Part shown: piece after piece, positions 6,953-13,144 of the stretch
Layout of the letters: every line of letters starts with the position of its first letter
How positions within the stretch are numbered: the stretch's first letter is position 1
From: GCA-002841655 sp964446775
GTDB lineage: Bacteria > Patescibacteriota > Patescibacteriia > Patescibacteriales > UBA12465
Assembly: GCA_964446775.1 (NCBI GenBank)
Contig: CAYURA010000020.1
Location: forward strand, 1 to 14,779
Length of the DNA: 14,779 nucleotides
Direction: 5' to 3'
Notes under the pieces: generated by a model
What the model saw: the letters and a program-made list of their open reading frames with translations, nothing else
Told to the model about the DNA's origin: nothing
Database searches by the model: none
Translations under genes and position numbers: made by a program

Positions 6953-7291
6953 TTATTTTTTCTTAGTTAAGGTAACTTGGGCTATCTTTTTAATATCTTT
7001 TGTCTTAACAACAACTTCTTTTTTTGCTTTTTGTTCTGCTCGGGCTGCTTTCTTAATTTTTTTACCTTTAACTTTAGGAGAAATCTTTTCTTTAGCAGCT
7101 AATTTAGCACTAAACTTCTCAACTCGTCTTGCAGTATCAACCAATTTTTGTTTACCGGTGTAAAATGGATGACACTTTGAGCATAATTCAACTTTTATTT
7201 CTTTAACAGTTGCACCTGTTAGAAAAGAATTACCGCAAACACAGGTCACGGTACAATCTTTATAATATTTTGGATGAATGTCTTTTTTCAT
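6953..7291 (-). CDS. rpmE: 50S ribosomal protein bL31 with long lysine-rich tail
   Basis: bL31 sits at the central protuberance and helps bridge the ribosomal subunits. The first 65 or so residues are classic: MKKDIHPKYY, then CVCG with C17 and C19, then CSKCHPFYTGKQ with C37 and C40. The four cysteines make it the zinc-binding (C+) form. Residues from about 66 to 112 are an added Lys/Ala-rich tail ending TLTKKK; typical bL31 is 65-90 residues, so the tail is unusual and probably binds RNA or is disordered. The ATG at 7291 gives the standard N-terminus. The gene has its own promoter and a structured leader of about 85 nt, and is followed by an inverted repeat and prfA. Confidence 0.95.
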   Translation of the reverse strand: MKKDIHPKYYKDCTVTCVCGNSFLTGATVKEIKVELCSKCHPFYTGKQKLVDTARRVEKFSAKLAAKEKISPKVKGKKIKKAARAEQKAKKEVVVKTKDIKKIAQVTLTKKK

Positions 7292-7328
7292 AAATAACTT
7301 AGTGGCGGAAAAGCCTGTTTATTTTTTC

Positions 7329-7358
7329 CTAATTTTGCGGTAAAGGCACAAAAATTAG
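7329..7358 (-). promoter_or_regulatory. Hairpin in the rpmE leader
   Basis: CTAATTTT (7329-7336) and AAAATTAG (7351-7358) form a perfect 8-bp stem with a 14-nt loop, within the predicted 5' leader of rpmE. It has no T-tract suited to termination on the minus strand. Bacterial bL31 leaders include known autoregulatory RNA structures, but no match to those families is claimed. Confidence 0.35.
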
Positions 7359-7361
7359 AAT

Positions 7362-7391
7362 GATAATTTTCTTTAATATGTAAAGATTATC
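7362..7391. repeat. Inverted repeat overlapping the rpmE promoter
   Basis: GATAAT (7362-7367) and CTTTA (7371-7375) pair with TAAAG (7381-7385) and ATTATC (7386-7391), giving 11 bp with a 3-nt bulge and an ATATG loop. It covers the predicted rpmE -10 and start point, so it could be an operator or a leader stem. It may also be chance in A/T-rich DNA. Confidence 0.35.
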
Positions 7392-7412
7392 ATAACTTTA
7401 TAAATTAATCAA
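7384..7412 (-). promoter_or_regulatory. rpmE promoter
   Basis: On the minus strand TTGATT (7412-7407) is followed after 17 bp by TAATCT (7389-7384), preceded by an extended-type TGA. Transcription would start near 7377, giving a leader of about 85 nt. It overlaps the opposing flippase promoter by 16 bp. Confidence 0.45.
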
Positions 7413-7425
7413 TACCTGTTATACT
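7397..7425 (+). promoter_or_regulatory. Promoter of the glycan cassette
   Basis: TTTATA (7397-7402) and TATACT (7420-7425) are separated by 17 bp, and TGT at 7417-7419 makes an extended -10. Transcription would start near 7432, about 23 nt before the flippase ATG. The leader has no Shine-Dalgarno site. Confidence 0.5.
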
Positions 7426-7454
7426 ATCTTCATAATTTATATCCAATTCCCATT

Positions 7455-8891
7455 ATGAGCAAGCCAGGAAATATTGCTAAAAATACATCATATTTAACCG
7501 TTGCTTTAATTATCCAGAAGATTATTTCTTTTGCTTATTTTATATTATTAGCTCGCTACCTTGGATTGGATTTGCTTGGTCAGTATTATACAGCTTTGGC
7601 CTTCACTACTATTTTCTCTATTTTCATTGATCTTGGCTTTGCTAATATACTAACTAGGGAAGTGGCAAAAGATCAAACAAAAGGATCATTATGGCTTAGA
7701 TCAGTCATTTCCATGAAAATTGTTTTAGCAATTATTACTTTCATTTTGGCTTTGATCATTGCTTATTTTTTCTATAGTCCTTCTCTGTTAATACTCATTA
7801 TTATATCCTCATTATCAATGATACTTGACTCATTTACTAGCACTTTTTTTGCTGTGGTTAGAGGTTTTCATAATTTAAAATATGAGAGTGTTGCCTCAAT
7901 AATTTTCCAATTCATTGTTTTTGTTTTAGGACTATTACTTATCTACTTTAAGTTACCGTTAGTGGCTTTTGTTGGAATTGTAGTAATTGCAAGTAGTTTT
8001 AATTTCCTTTACTCATTCTTTATAATTAAATTTCGCTTAAAGTTAAAGGTGGCACCAAATTGGAATATAAATGTTTTTAAGGAGATTCTACAACTTAGTT
8101 GGCCTTTTGCTTTATATAATATTTTCCAACGTCTTTATCTCTATTTAGATTCTTTACTCCTAGGCTTTTTAGCAAACTATAATCAGGTCGGTATTTATCA
8201 GATTGCTTTTAAGTTAATTTTTGCGCTACAATTCTTACCAATGGCATTTACCGCTTCACTTTATCCTGCTATGAGTTCTTTTTGGCAGAATAATCGTAAT
8301 AAATTACAAGTTACTTTTGAAAAAGCCTTAAACTATTTATTAATATTATCAATCCCAATTATTTTTGGCGTGTTTAGTCTCGCAGATCAAATTATTCCTC
8401 TATTTAAGGTAGGTTCTGAGGCCATTTGGCCTTTACGAATAGCTATATTTGCTTTAGTATTTATGTTTCTTAACTTTCCTGTCGGTTCTTTATTAAATGC
8501 TTGTGATCGACAAAAAAAGAACACTTTTAATATGGGCCTTGCGACTGTATTTAGTGTTACTTTAAATTTAGCTTTAATCCCTTTGTGGCAAGCCTTAGGG
8601 GCCAGTATCACCGTACTTATGAGCAATGCTCTCATGTTTTTTTTAGGTTTATTTTCATTAAAAGGTCTGATAGATTTCCGAACAATGAACACTTTAAAAG
8701 TGCTATTTAAAACACTATTAGCAGCTCTAGTAATGTTGATTTTAATCTATCTCATTAAGCCTTATTTAAATGTTTTTCTAGCAGTGGGACTTGCGGGACT
8801 CTCTTATTTCTTTGCTCTATATTCTTTTGGTGGTATTAATCAAAAAGATATACGTGATATAATTAATAGTTTTAAAAAAAATAAATTATGA
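7455..8891 (+). CDS. Wzx-type polysaccharide flippase (MOP superfamily)
   Basis: This 478-residue integral membrane protein has about 14 hydrophobic segments and belongs to the polysaccharide biosynthesis/Wzx branch of the MOP exporters. These move undecaprenyl-linked glycans from the inner to the outer face of the membrane. The family start region is clear: a helix (12-32), ARYLGLDLLGQYYTALAF (33-50), then DLGFANILTREVAK (59-72). A second-half helix holds LDSLLLGFLANYNQVGIYQIA (231-251), also typical. It opens the cassette and overlaps the GT4 gene by four bases (ATGA), so translation is probably coupled. It ends in TGA, read here as stop. The exact substrate cannot be told. MurJ, in the same superfamily, is less likely given the glycosyltransferase neighbours. 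Confidence 0.9.
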   Translation: MSKPGNIAKNTSYLTVALIIQKIISFAYFILLARYLGLDLLGQYYTALAFTTIFSIFIDLGFANILTREVAKDQTKGSLWLRSVISMKIVLAIITFILALIIAYFFYSPSLLILIIISSLSMILDSFTSTFFAVVRGFHNLKYESVASIIFQFIVFVLGLLLIYFKLPLVAFVGIVVIASSFNFLYSFFIIKFRLKLKVAPNWNINVFKEILQLSWPFALYNIFQRLYLYLDSLLLGFLANYNQVGIYQIAFKLIFALQFLPMAFTASLYPAMSSFWQNNRNKLQVTFEKALNYLLILSIPIIFGVFSLADQIIPLFKVGSEAIWPLRIAIFALVFMFLNFPVGSLLNACDRQKKNTFNMGLATVFSVTLNLALIPLWQALGASITVLMSNALMFFLGLFSLKGLIDFRTMNTLKVLFKTLLAALVMLILIYLIKPYLNVFLAVGLAGLSYFFALYSFGGINQKDIRDIINSFKKNKL

Positions 8892-9967
8892 AAATACTAT
8901 TAGTTAGTCTTGAGTATCCACCTCAAATCGGTGGCGTCGCTAACTACTATTACAACTTAAAAACTCATTGGCCTGAACCTGAAAATTTTATAGTTTTAGA
9001 TAATAGTGAAGGGAAGTTGTTGGCTAAAAGAAGATTTCTTCCTTGGTTAAAGTCAATAAAATCAATTTATCGGTCATATCGAAAGAATGATAGCGATTTA
9101 GTATTGATTGGCCAAGTTTTACCCCTTGGAACAAGTGCTGCTCTACTTAGTATTTTTTTCCCTTTTCGCTTTGCTGTCTTTCTTCATGGTTTAGATTATA
9201 GCTTAGCTAATGCTACTCCACTTAAAAAAGTCCTATGCCGTTTTATTCTAACACGTGCTAGTGTTATTGTATGTGCAAATTCAGAAGTTAGGCGTTTACT
9301 TATTAATTCTCAAAAAAATTTAATAAAAAAAATTGAATTACTTAACCCAGGGGCTAAAGTTGAAGAAGCTAAATTTTTTGTAAAAGAAGAACTTAAGGAA
9401 AAATATCAATTGAATAATAAAAAGATTATTTTTTCTTTAGGTCGCTTAGTGAGACGAAAAGGTTTTGATCGGGTGATTCAATCTTTGGATAAAGTTGAGC
9501 TTGATAATTTTATTTATGTGATTTGTGGACAAGGCAAAGAAAAAAAGTATCTACGTGAATTAGCAGATAGAAGTATTCATCGAAAAAAGATTATTTTTAT
9601 TGATAACATAAACAATGATGAAAAGTGGGCCTGGCTAAGTTTATGTGATATATTTATAATGCCTGCACGAAACATTGCCGGTGACTTTGAAGGCTTCGGC
9701 ATCGTCTATTTAGAAGCTAATTTGATGTCTAAACCAGTAATAGCTGGAGCTAGTGGTGGCGTAGCTGATGCCGTAAAGGATGGGGTTAATGGATTACTTA
9801 TAAACCCAGAAGATAACAATGCTATTAGTGGAGCAATCAATACACTACTTAAGAACCCTAAATTAGCACATGAAATGGGCGAGTGTGGTAGAAAAAGGGC
9901 TGAAGCTGATTTCAATTGGATTAATTTAGCTCAAAGCTTAGCCACTAGATTAAATGAAAAATTATGA
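8888..9967 (+). CDS. GT4-family glycosyltransferase (GT-B fold)
   Basis: This 359-residue cytoplasmic or membrane-associated enzyme should move a sugar from a nucleotide donor to a growing lipid-linked glycan with retention of configuration. The N-terminal half starts MKILLVSLEYPPQIGGVANY, with the glycine-rich loop of GT4 enzymes, and has HGLD at 100-103. The C-terminal half has SLGRLVRRKGFD (183-194) with R186 and K191 as expected donor-phosphate contacts, CGQG (213-216), and the EX7E pair E268 and E276 in EGFGIVYLE. GASGG (287-291) and DGVNGLLINP (298-307) follow, as in PimB- or Pgl-like enzymes. It overlaps both neighbours by ATGA. Donor and acceptor sugars cannot be deduced. Confidence 0.93.
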   Translation: MKILLVSLEYPPQIGGVANYYYNLKTHWPEPENFIVLDNSEGKLLAKRRFLPWLKSIKSIYRSYRKNDSDLVLIGQVLPLGTSAALLSIFFPFRFAVFLHGLDYSLANATPLKKVLCRFILTRASVIVCANSEVRRLLINSQKNLIKKIELLNPGAKVEEAKFFVKEELKEKYQLNNKKIIFSLGRLVRRKGFDRVIQSLDKVELDNFIYVICGQGKEKKYLRELADRSIHRKKIIFIDNINNDEKWAWLSLCDIFIMPARNIAGDFEGFGIVYLEANLMSKPVIAGASGGVADAVKDGVNGLLINPEDNNAISGAINTLLKNPKLAHEMGECGRKRAEADFNWINLAQSLATRLNEKL

Positions 9968-10665
9968 TTTCTATTATTATACCAATCTATAATCAAGCTG
10001 ATAAATTAGAAGTGGCTCTTTTAAGTATTAAAAACCAAAGCTATTCTGATTGGGAAATTATTATTGTCAACGACGGTTCACAAGATGATCCAGAAACTGT
10101 TTTTAATAGTTTTAAAGCATCGCTAAAAAATAATCAAAAAGTTTCTTTTAAAAATCAGAGCAATCAAGGAGCACCAGCGGCTCGTAATTGTGGTTTAAAG
10201 GATGCTCAAGGTGATTATCTATTTTTTTGTGATGCTGATGCTAATTTAAGACCTAACGCCTTAGCTAGGCTATTTAATGCTTTACTTGATAATACCCAAG
10301 CTAGCTATGCTTATTCTTCTTTTAATTGGGGATTAAAGTTTTTTAAAGTAGGAGAGTTTTCAGCTGAGAAATTAAAACAGATGCCTTACATACATACCAT
10401 GTCTTTAATCAGACGATCAGATTTTCCTCCAACAGCCTGGGATGAGTCAATCAAAAAATTTCAAGATTGGGATTTATGGTTGACTATGTATGGTCAGGGG
10501 AAAATAGGTATTTTTGTCGATGAAATTCTATTTACTATTTCACCTGGCGGAACTATTAGCTCTTGGTTACCTTCCTTTGCTTATCGTTTTTTCCCTACTT
10601 TGAAAGCGGTTAAGAAATATAATCAAGCTTTAAAAATAATTAAAGAAAAACATGGTTTACTTTAA
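9964..10665 (+). CDS. GT2-family glycosyltransferase (GT-A fold)
   Basis: This 233-residue inverting glycosyltransferase starts ISIIIPIYNQADKL, the standard GT2 nucleotide-binding strand. It has NDGS at 36-39, NQGAPAARNCGL (68-78) and the metal-binding DXD as D90-A-D92 (CDADA). The QDWDLWL segment (167-173) fits the position of the catalytic base. There is no membrane helix, so it probably acts at the inner membrane face on an undecaprenyl-linked acceptor. At 233 residues it is short, a near-minimal GT-A domain. The next gene starts 14 nt before its stop codon. The sugar specificity is unknown. Confidence 0.92.
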   Translation: MISIIIPIYNQADKLEVALLSIKNQSYSDWEIIIVNDGSQDDPETVFNSFKASLKNNQKVSFKNQSNQGAPAARNCGLKDAQGDYLFFCDADANLRPNALARLFNALLDNTQASYAYSSFNWGLKFFKVGEFSAEKLKQMPYIHTMSLIRRSDFPPTAWDESIKKFQDWDLWLTMYGQGKIGIFVDEILFTISPGGTISSWLPSFAYRFFPTLKAVKKYNQALKIIKEKHGLL

Positions 10666-11125
10666 TAAAATACTAATTTTTTTAAAGAAAAAAGCAAGAG
10701 CCTTGAGAATATTAGTTCTCCTAATTGTTATTAGCTTCACCTTGTATTTAGCGCAAGATAGAGAACAAGGTTTAGAGGTTGAAATTGCTAACTGTAAATT
10801 TAAGACAGAACTTGCTAAAACAGCCCAAGCTCATTACCAGGGCTTGTCTAATCGGGAGAGCATGAAAAAGAATGAAGCTATGCTGTTTTTATTTAAGAAT
10901 AAGAAAGTGCGTAATTTTGTCATGCGTGATATGTATTTTCCTTTAGATATTATTTATATACGTGATAATCAGGTTGTTAATTTGTATCAAAATTTAATTC
11001 CAGAAGGATCAGAGCCTAAAAATATGTATGAAAGCAGTACTGAAGTCGACGCGGTTTTAGAGATTAACGCTGGTCTAAGTGAGTATTGTTCTATTAAGCC
11101 AGGCAGCAAGGTTAGCTGGAAGTAA
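10652..11125 (+). CDS. DUF192 family protein with N-terminal membrane anchor
   Basis: This 157-residue protein has a basic start (1-18), one membrane helix (about 19-35) and an outer DUF192 domain (about 40-155). Family marks are GLSNRESM (64-71), MLFLF (77-81), FVMRDMYFPLDIIYI (89-103) and VLEINAG (135-141). Cysteines C48 and C146 could pair outside the membrane. DUF192 proteins have no firmly established activity. Its placement between a glycosyltransferase and the ligase/polymerase gene, with a 14-nt overlap on one side and a 2-nt gap on the other, ties its expression to glycan assembly. The ATG at 10652 is the only ATG before the conserved domain; the next in-frame Met lies inside it. Confidence 0.87.
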   Translation: MVYFNKILIFLKKKARALRILVLLIVISFTLYLAQDREQGLEVEIANCKFKTELAKTAQAHYQGLSNRESMKKNEAMLFLFKNKKVRNFVMRDMYFPLDIIYIRDNQVVNLYQNLIPEGSEPKNMYESSTEVDAVLEINAGLSEYCSIKPGSKVSWK

Positions 11126-11127
11126 TT

Positions 11128-12600
11128 ATGTTAAAAATTAAATTAAAATTTCCCTATTTATTTATTACAGCTCTACTTTTTTTAGTTGAGCTTTTATCCT
11201 TCTTAGCTCATTTTTATCCCGTCTTGCAGCTATATTTTTTACTTGCTATTTTTATTATTGTTTTAATAGTCAGTTTAAAATCATTAGAAACTGGTATTCT
11301 AATTTTACTGATTGAATTAATTATTGGTTCTAAGGGTCATTTATTCTCTGCTAATTTATTTGGAATTAGTTTATCATTACGACTTATAATATTTTTAGCT
11401 TTAATGATTGCTAGTTTTGCTTTTCTCTTACGTAATAATTTTAAAAAAATCTATCTAGAAAAAATTAAAGTATACAAATTTTGGCCCTTATTAATAGCTC
11501 TAGTATTTTTTATATTTTTAGCTGCTATTAATGGCTTTTTATCTGGAAATAATTTTAATGATTTATTTCATGATTTGAATGCGTGGTTGTTTATTCCTAT
11601 TATTTTACCTTTTATTTTGGTCTATCTACCAAAACCAGAAAAAATACAAATTAAAAGATTAAAAAAAATATTTTTTATAGCAATTATTTTCTTAAGTTTT
11701 AAAAGCTTATTTTTCCTTTATGCTTTTTCTCATAATTTAGCTTTTGTTCCTGACTTGTATTTATGGATCAGAAGAAGCGGAATAGGTGAGATAACCTCTA
11801 TGGGCGGAGGTTATAATCGCATCTTCATTCAATCACAAGTATATTTAGCCATTGCTATTTTTTTAATTTTATTTAAAGCAATAGCGATCAAAGATAATAA
11901 ATATTTTAACATCTGTTATCTATTATTACTCAGTCTATTTTCCTCTGGCTTAATATTAAGTATGTCTCGAAGTTTTTGGTTGGCTATATTAACTAGCACC
12001 TTAATCGCGATGATTGCTATTTTTAAAACTGATTTTAAAGCCTATCTAAAAGCTCTATCATATTTATTTCTGTCACTTCTCATGTCTTTAGCTCTCATAT
12101 CTGCAGTAACTAAATTTCCTTTTCCTAGCAGTCAAAAAGTCTCACTAGCTGCTTTAGGAGAAAGACTAGAGATTAATAATAGTGAGGCAGCGACAGCTTC
12201 TAGATGGGCCCTACTGCCAAAATTAACAGAGAAAATATTAGCTAGGCCATTTACTGGCAGTGGCTTTGGTACAACTATTAGCTATCAATCTCAGGATCCC
12301 CGTGTTTTAGCGCAGAATCCAGATGGTAATTATACTAGTTATGCCTTTGAATGGTCCTACCTAGATACATTATTAAAATTAGGAATTTTCGGATTTCTCG
12401 TTTTTATTTTACTTATTACCCAAATACTATTATCTCTGTGGAATAAAGCTAAACATTTAAAATCGACAACTTTACTCGCAGTGACCGCTTCTTTACTTTT
12501 TTTTCTAATTGTTAATATATTTACTCCCTATTTAAATCATCCACTCGGTTTAGCCTTTTTGCTTTTTAGCTCTTGTTTTGTTAAAAAAAATACTATATAA
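11128..12600 (+). CDS. O-antigen ligase / Wzy-like polymerase family membrane protein
   Basis: This 490-residue multi-pass protein has roughly 13-14 hydrophobic segments. One large outer loop (about 329-412) lies between the late helices, the layout of the O-antigen ligase/Wzy family (Wzy_C-like). SMSRSFWLA (278-286), and in the loop GERLEI (344-349), SRWALLPK (358-365) and ARPFTGSGFG (372-381), are recurring family features. Such enzymes polymerise glycan repeats or transfer them to an acceptor on the outer face. In a cell without lipid A the acceptor would be another lipid or a protein, and this cannot be told from sequence. It closes the cassette. The promoter for greA lies in its last codons. 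Confidence 0.87.
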   Translation: MLKIKLKFPYLFITALLFLVELLSFLAHFYPVLQLYFLLAIFIIVLIVSLKSLETGILILLIELIIGSKGHLFSANLFGISLSLRLIIFLALMIASFAFLLRNNFKKIYLEKIKVYKFWPLLIALVFFIFLAAINGFLSGNNFNDLFHDLNAWLFIPIILPFILVYLPKPEKIQIKRLKKIFFIAIIFLSFKSLFFLYAFSHNLAFVPDLYLWIRRSGIGEITSMGGGYNRIFIQSQVYLAIAIFLILFKAIAIKDNKYFNICYLLLLSLFSSGLILSMSRSFWLAILTSTLIAMIAIFKTDFKAYLKALSYLFLSLLMSLALISAVTKFPFPSSQKVSLAALGERLEINNSEAATASRWALLPKLTEKILARPFTGSGFGTTISYQSQDPRVLAQNPDGNYTSYAFEWSYLDTLLKLGIFGFLVFILLITQILLSLWNKAKHLKSTTLLAVTASLLFFLIVNIFTPYLNHPLGLAFLLFSSCFVKKNTI

Positions 12601-12601
12601 T
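12573..12601 (+). promoter_or_regulatory. greA promoter inside the end of the ligase gene
   Basis: TTGTTT (12573-12578) and a perfect TATAAT (12596-12601) are separated by exactly 17 bp. The -10 overlaps the ligase stop codon. Transcription would start near 12608, leaving a leader of about 54 nt before greA. Confidence 0.55.
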
Positions 12602-12623
12602 ACAAAATAATTATTGCGTTTTA

Positions 12624-12656
12624 AGCTTTGCCAAAAGCTGACGTTTAAATTTAAAC
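12624..12656 (+). promoter_or_regulatory. Hairpin and 14-bp palindrome in the greA leader
   Basis: AGCTTT (12624-12629) and AAAGCT (12634-12639) form a 6-bp stem with a GCCA loop. Four bases on, GTTTAAATTTAAAC (12643-12656) is a perfect 14-bp palindrome ending five bases before the greA ATG. It could be an operator or an RNA stem near the ribosome site. A/T-rich composition raises the odds of chance. Confidence 0.35.
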
Positions 12657-12661
12657 ATTTT

Positions 12662-13120
12662 ATGCCTGAGCAAATTATTACTCAAGATGGTTACAACAAA
12701 TTAACAAGTGAATTAAATCAATTAAGTACAGTTAAAAGACGAGAAATAGCTGAACGCATTGAAAGGGCTAAAGAGTTAGGGGATTTAAGTGAGAATGCTG
12801 AATACAGTGAAGCGAAAGATGCTCAAGCTTTAAACGAGGGAAAAGTTATCGAGCTAATTAATACTTTAAAGAATGTGACCGTGGTGGATAATAAATGTCT
12901 TAAAGATGAGGTGTGTATGGGTTCGGTTGTAACTGTTAAATGTGGTGATAAAGAAAAAGTCTATACTTTAGTGAGTTTTAATGAGGCTGACCCAATTAAT
13001 GGTTTGATTTCTAATGAATCACCTCTGGGGTTAGCTTTCCTTAGCCGTAAAAAAGGTGAAACAGTAAAAGTTGAAACGCCTAAAGGATTGGTGGAATATA
13101 AAATTTTAAAAGTAAATTAA
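12662..13120 (+). CDS. greA: Transcription elongation factor GreA
   Basis: GreA enters the RNA polymerase secondary channel and stimulates cleavage of backtracked transcripts. The 152-residue protein has the N-terminal coiled coil (about 1-75) with the tip LGDLSENAEYSEAKD (39-53). D41 and E44 match the acidic residues that coordinate the catalytic magnesium. The C-terminal FKBP-like domain follows (about 80-152), with GSVV and SPLGLAFLSRKKGE. The frame is open 16 codons further upstream, but that stretch crosses the leader hairpin and palindrome. The ATG at 12662, giving MPEQIITQDGY, is the normal GreA start. The gene lies 24 nt before lysS, a pairing common in bacteria. Confidence 0.96.
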   Translation: MPEQIITQDGYNKLTSELNQLSTVKRREIAERIERAKELGDLSENAEYSEAKDAQALNEGKVIELINTLKNVTVVDNKCLKDEVCMGSVVTVKCGDKEKVYTLVSFNEADPINGLISNESPLGLAFLSRKKGETVKVETPKGLVEYKILKVN

Positions 13121-13135
13121 TTCTTAGATTTATAT

Positions 13136-13144
13136 TGATATAAT
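13136..13144 (+). promoter_or_regulatory. Extended -10 element abutting the lysS start codon
   Basis: TGATATAAT is a perfect extended -10 whose last base touches the lysS ATG. A transcript starting about 7 bp downstream would begin inside the annotated coding sequence and lose the start codon. lysS is therefore probably translated from greA read-through mRNA, or the motif acts as start-codon context and not as a promoter. The -35 position (13116-13121, ATTAAT) is poor. Confidence 0.3.

Noticed and set aside
8387..8692. Minus-strand open frame of 101 codons
   Set aside because: It lies wholly inside the flippase gene, has no recognisable motif and no start signal, and the flippase frame is clearly the coding one.
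9706..9915. Minus-strand open frame of 69 codons
   Set aside because: It is antisense to the conserved C-terminal half of the GT4 glycosyltransferase and shows no family features.
8889..9967. Possible recoding of TGA as an amino acid, as in some candidate-phyla lineages
   Set aside because: The flippase and GT4 genes both end in TGA at the expected family length, with ATGA overlaps into the next gene, so TGA acts as stop.
12614..12661. N-terminal extension of GreA by 16 residues
   Set aside because: It spans the leader hairpin and palindrome; D41 and E44 match standard GreA numbering only from the ATG at 12662.
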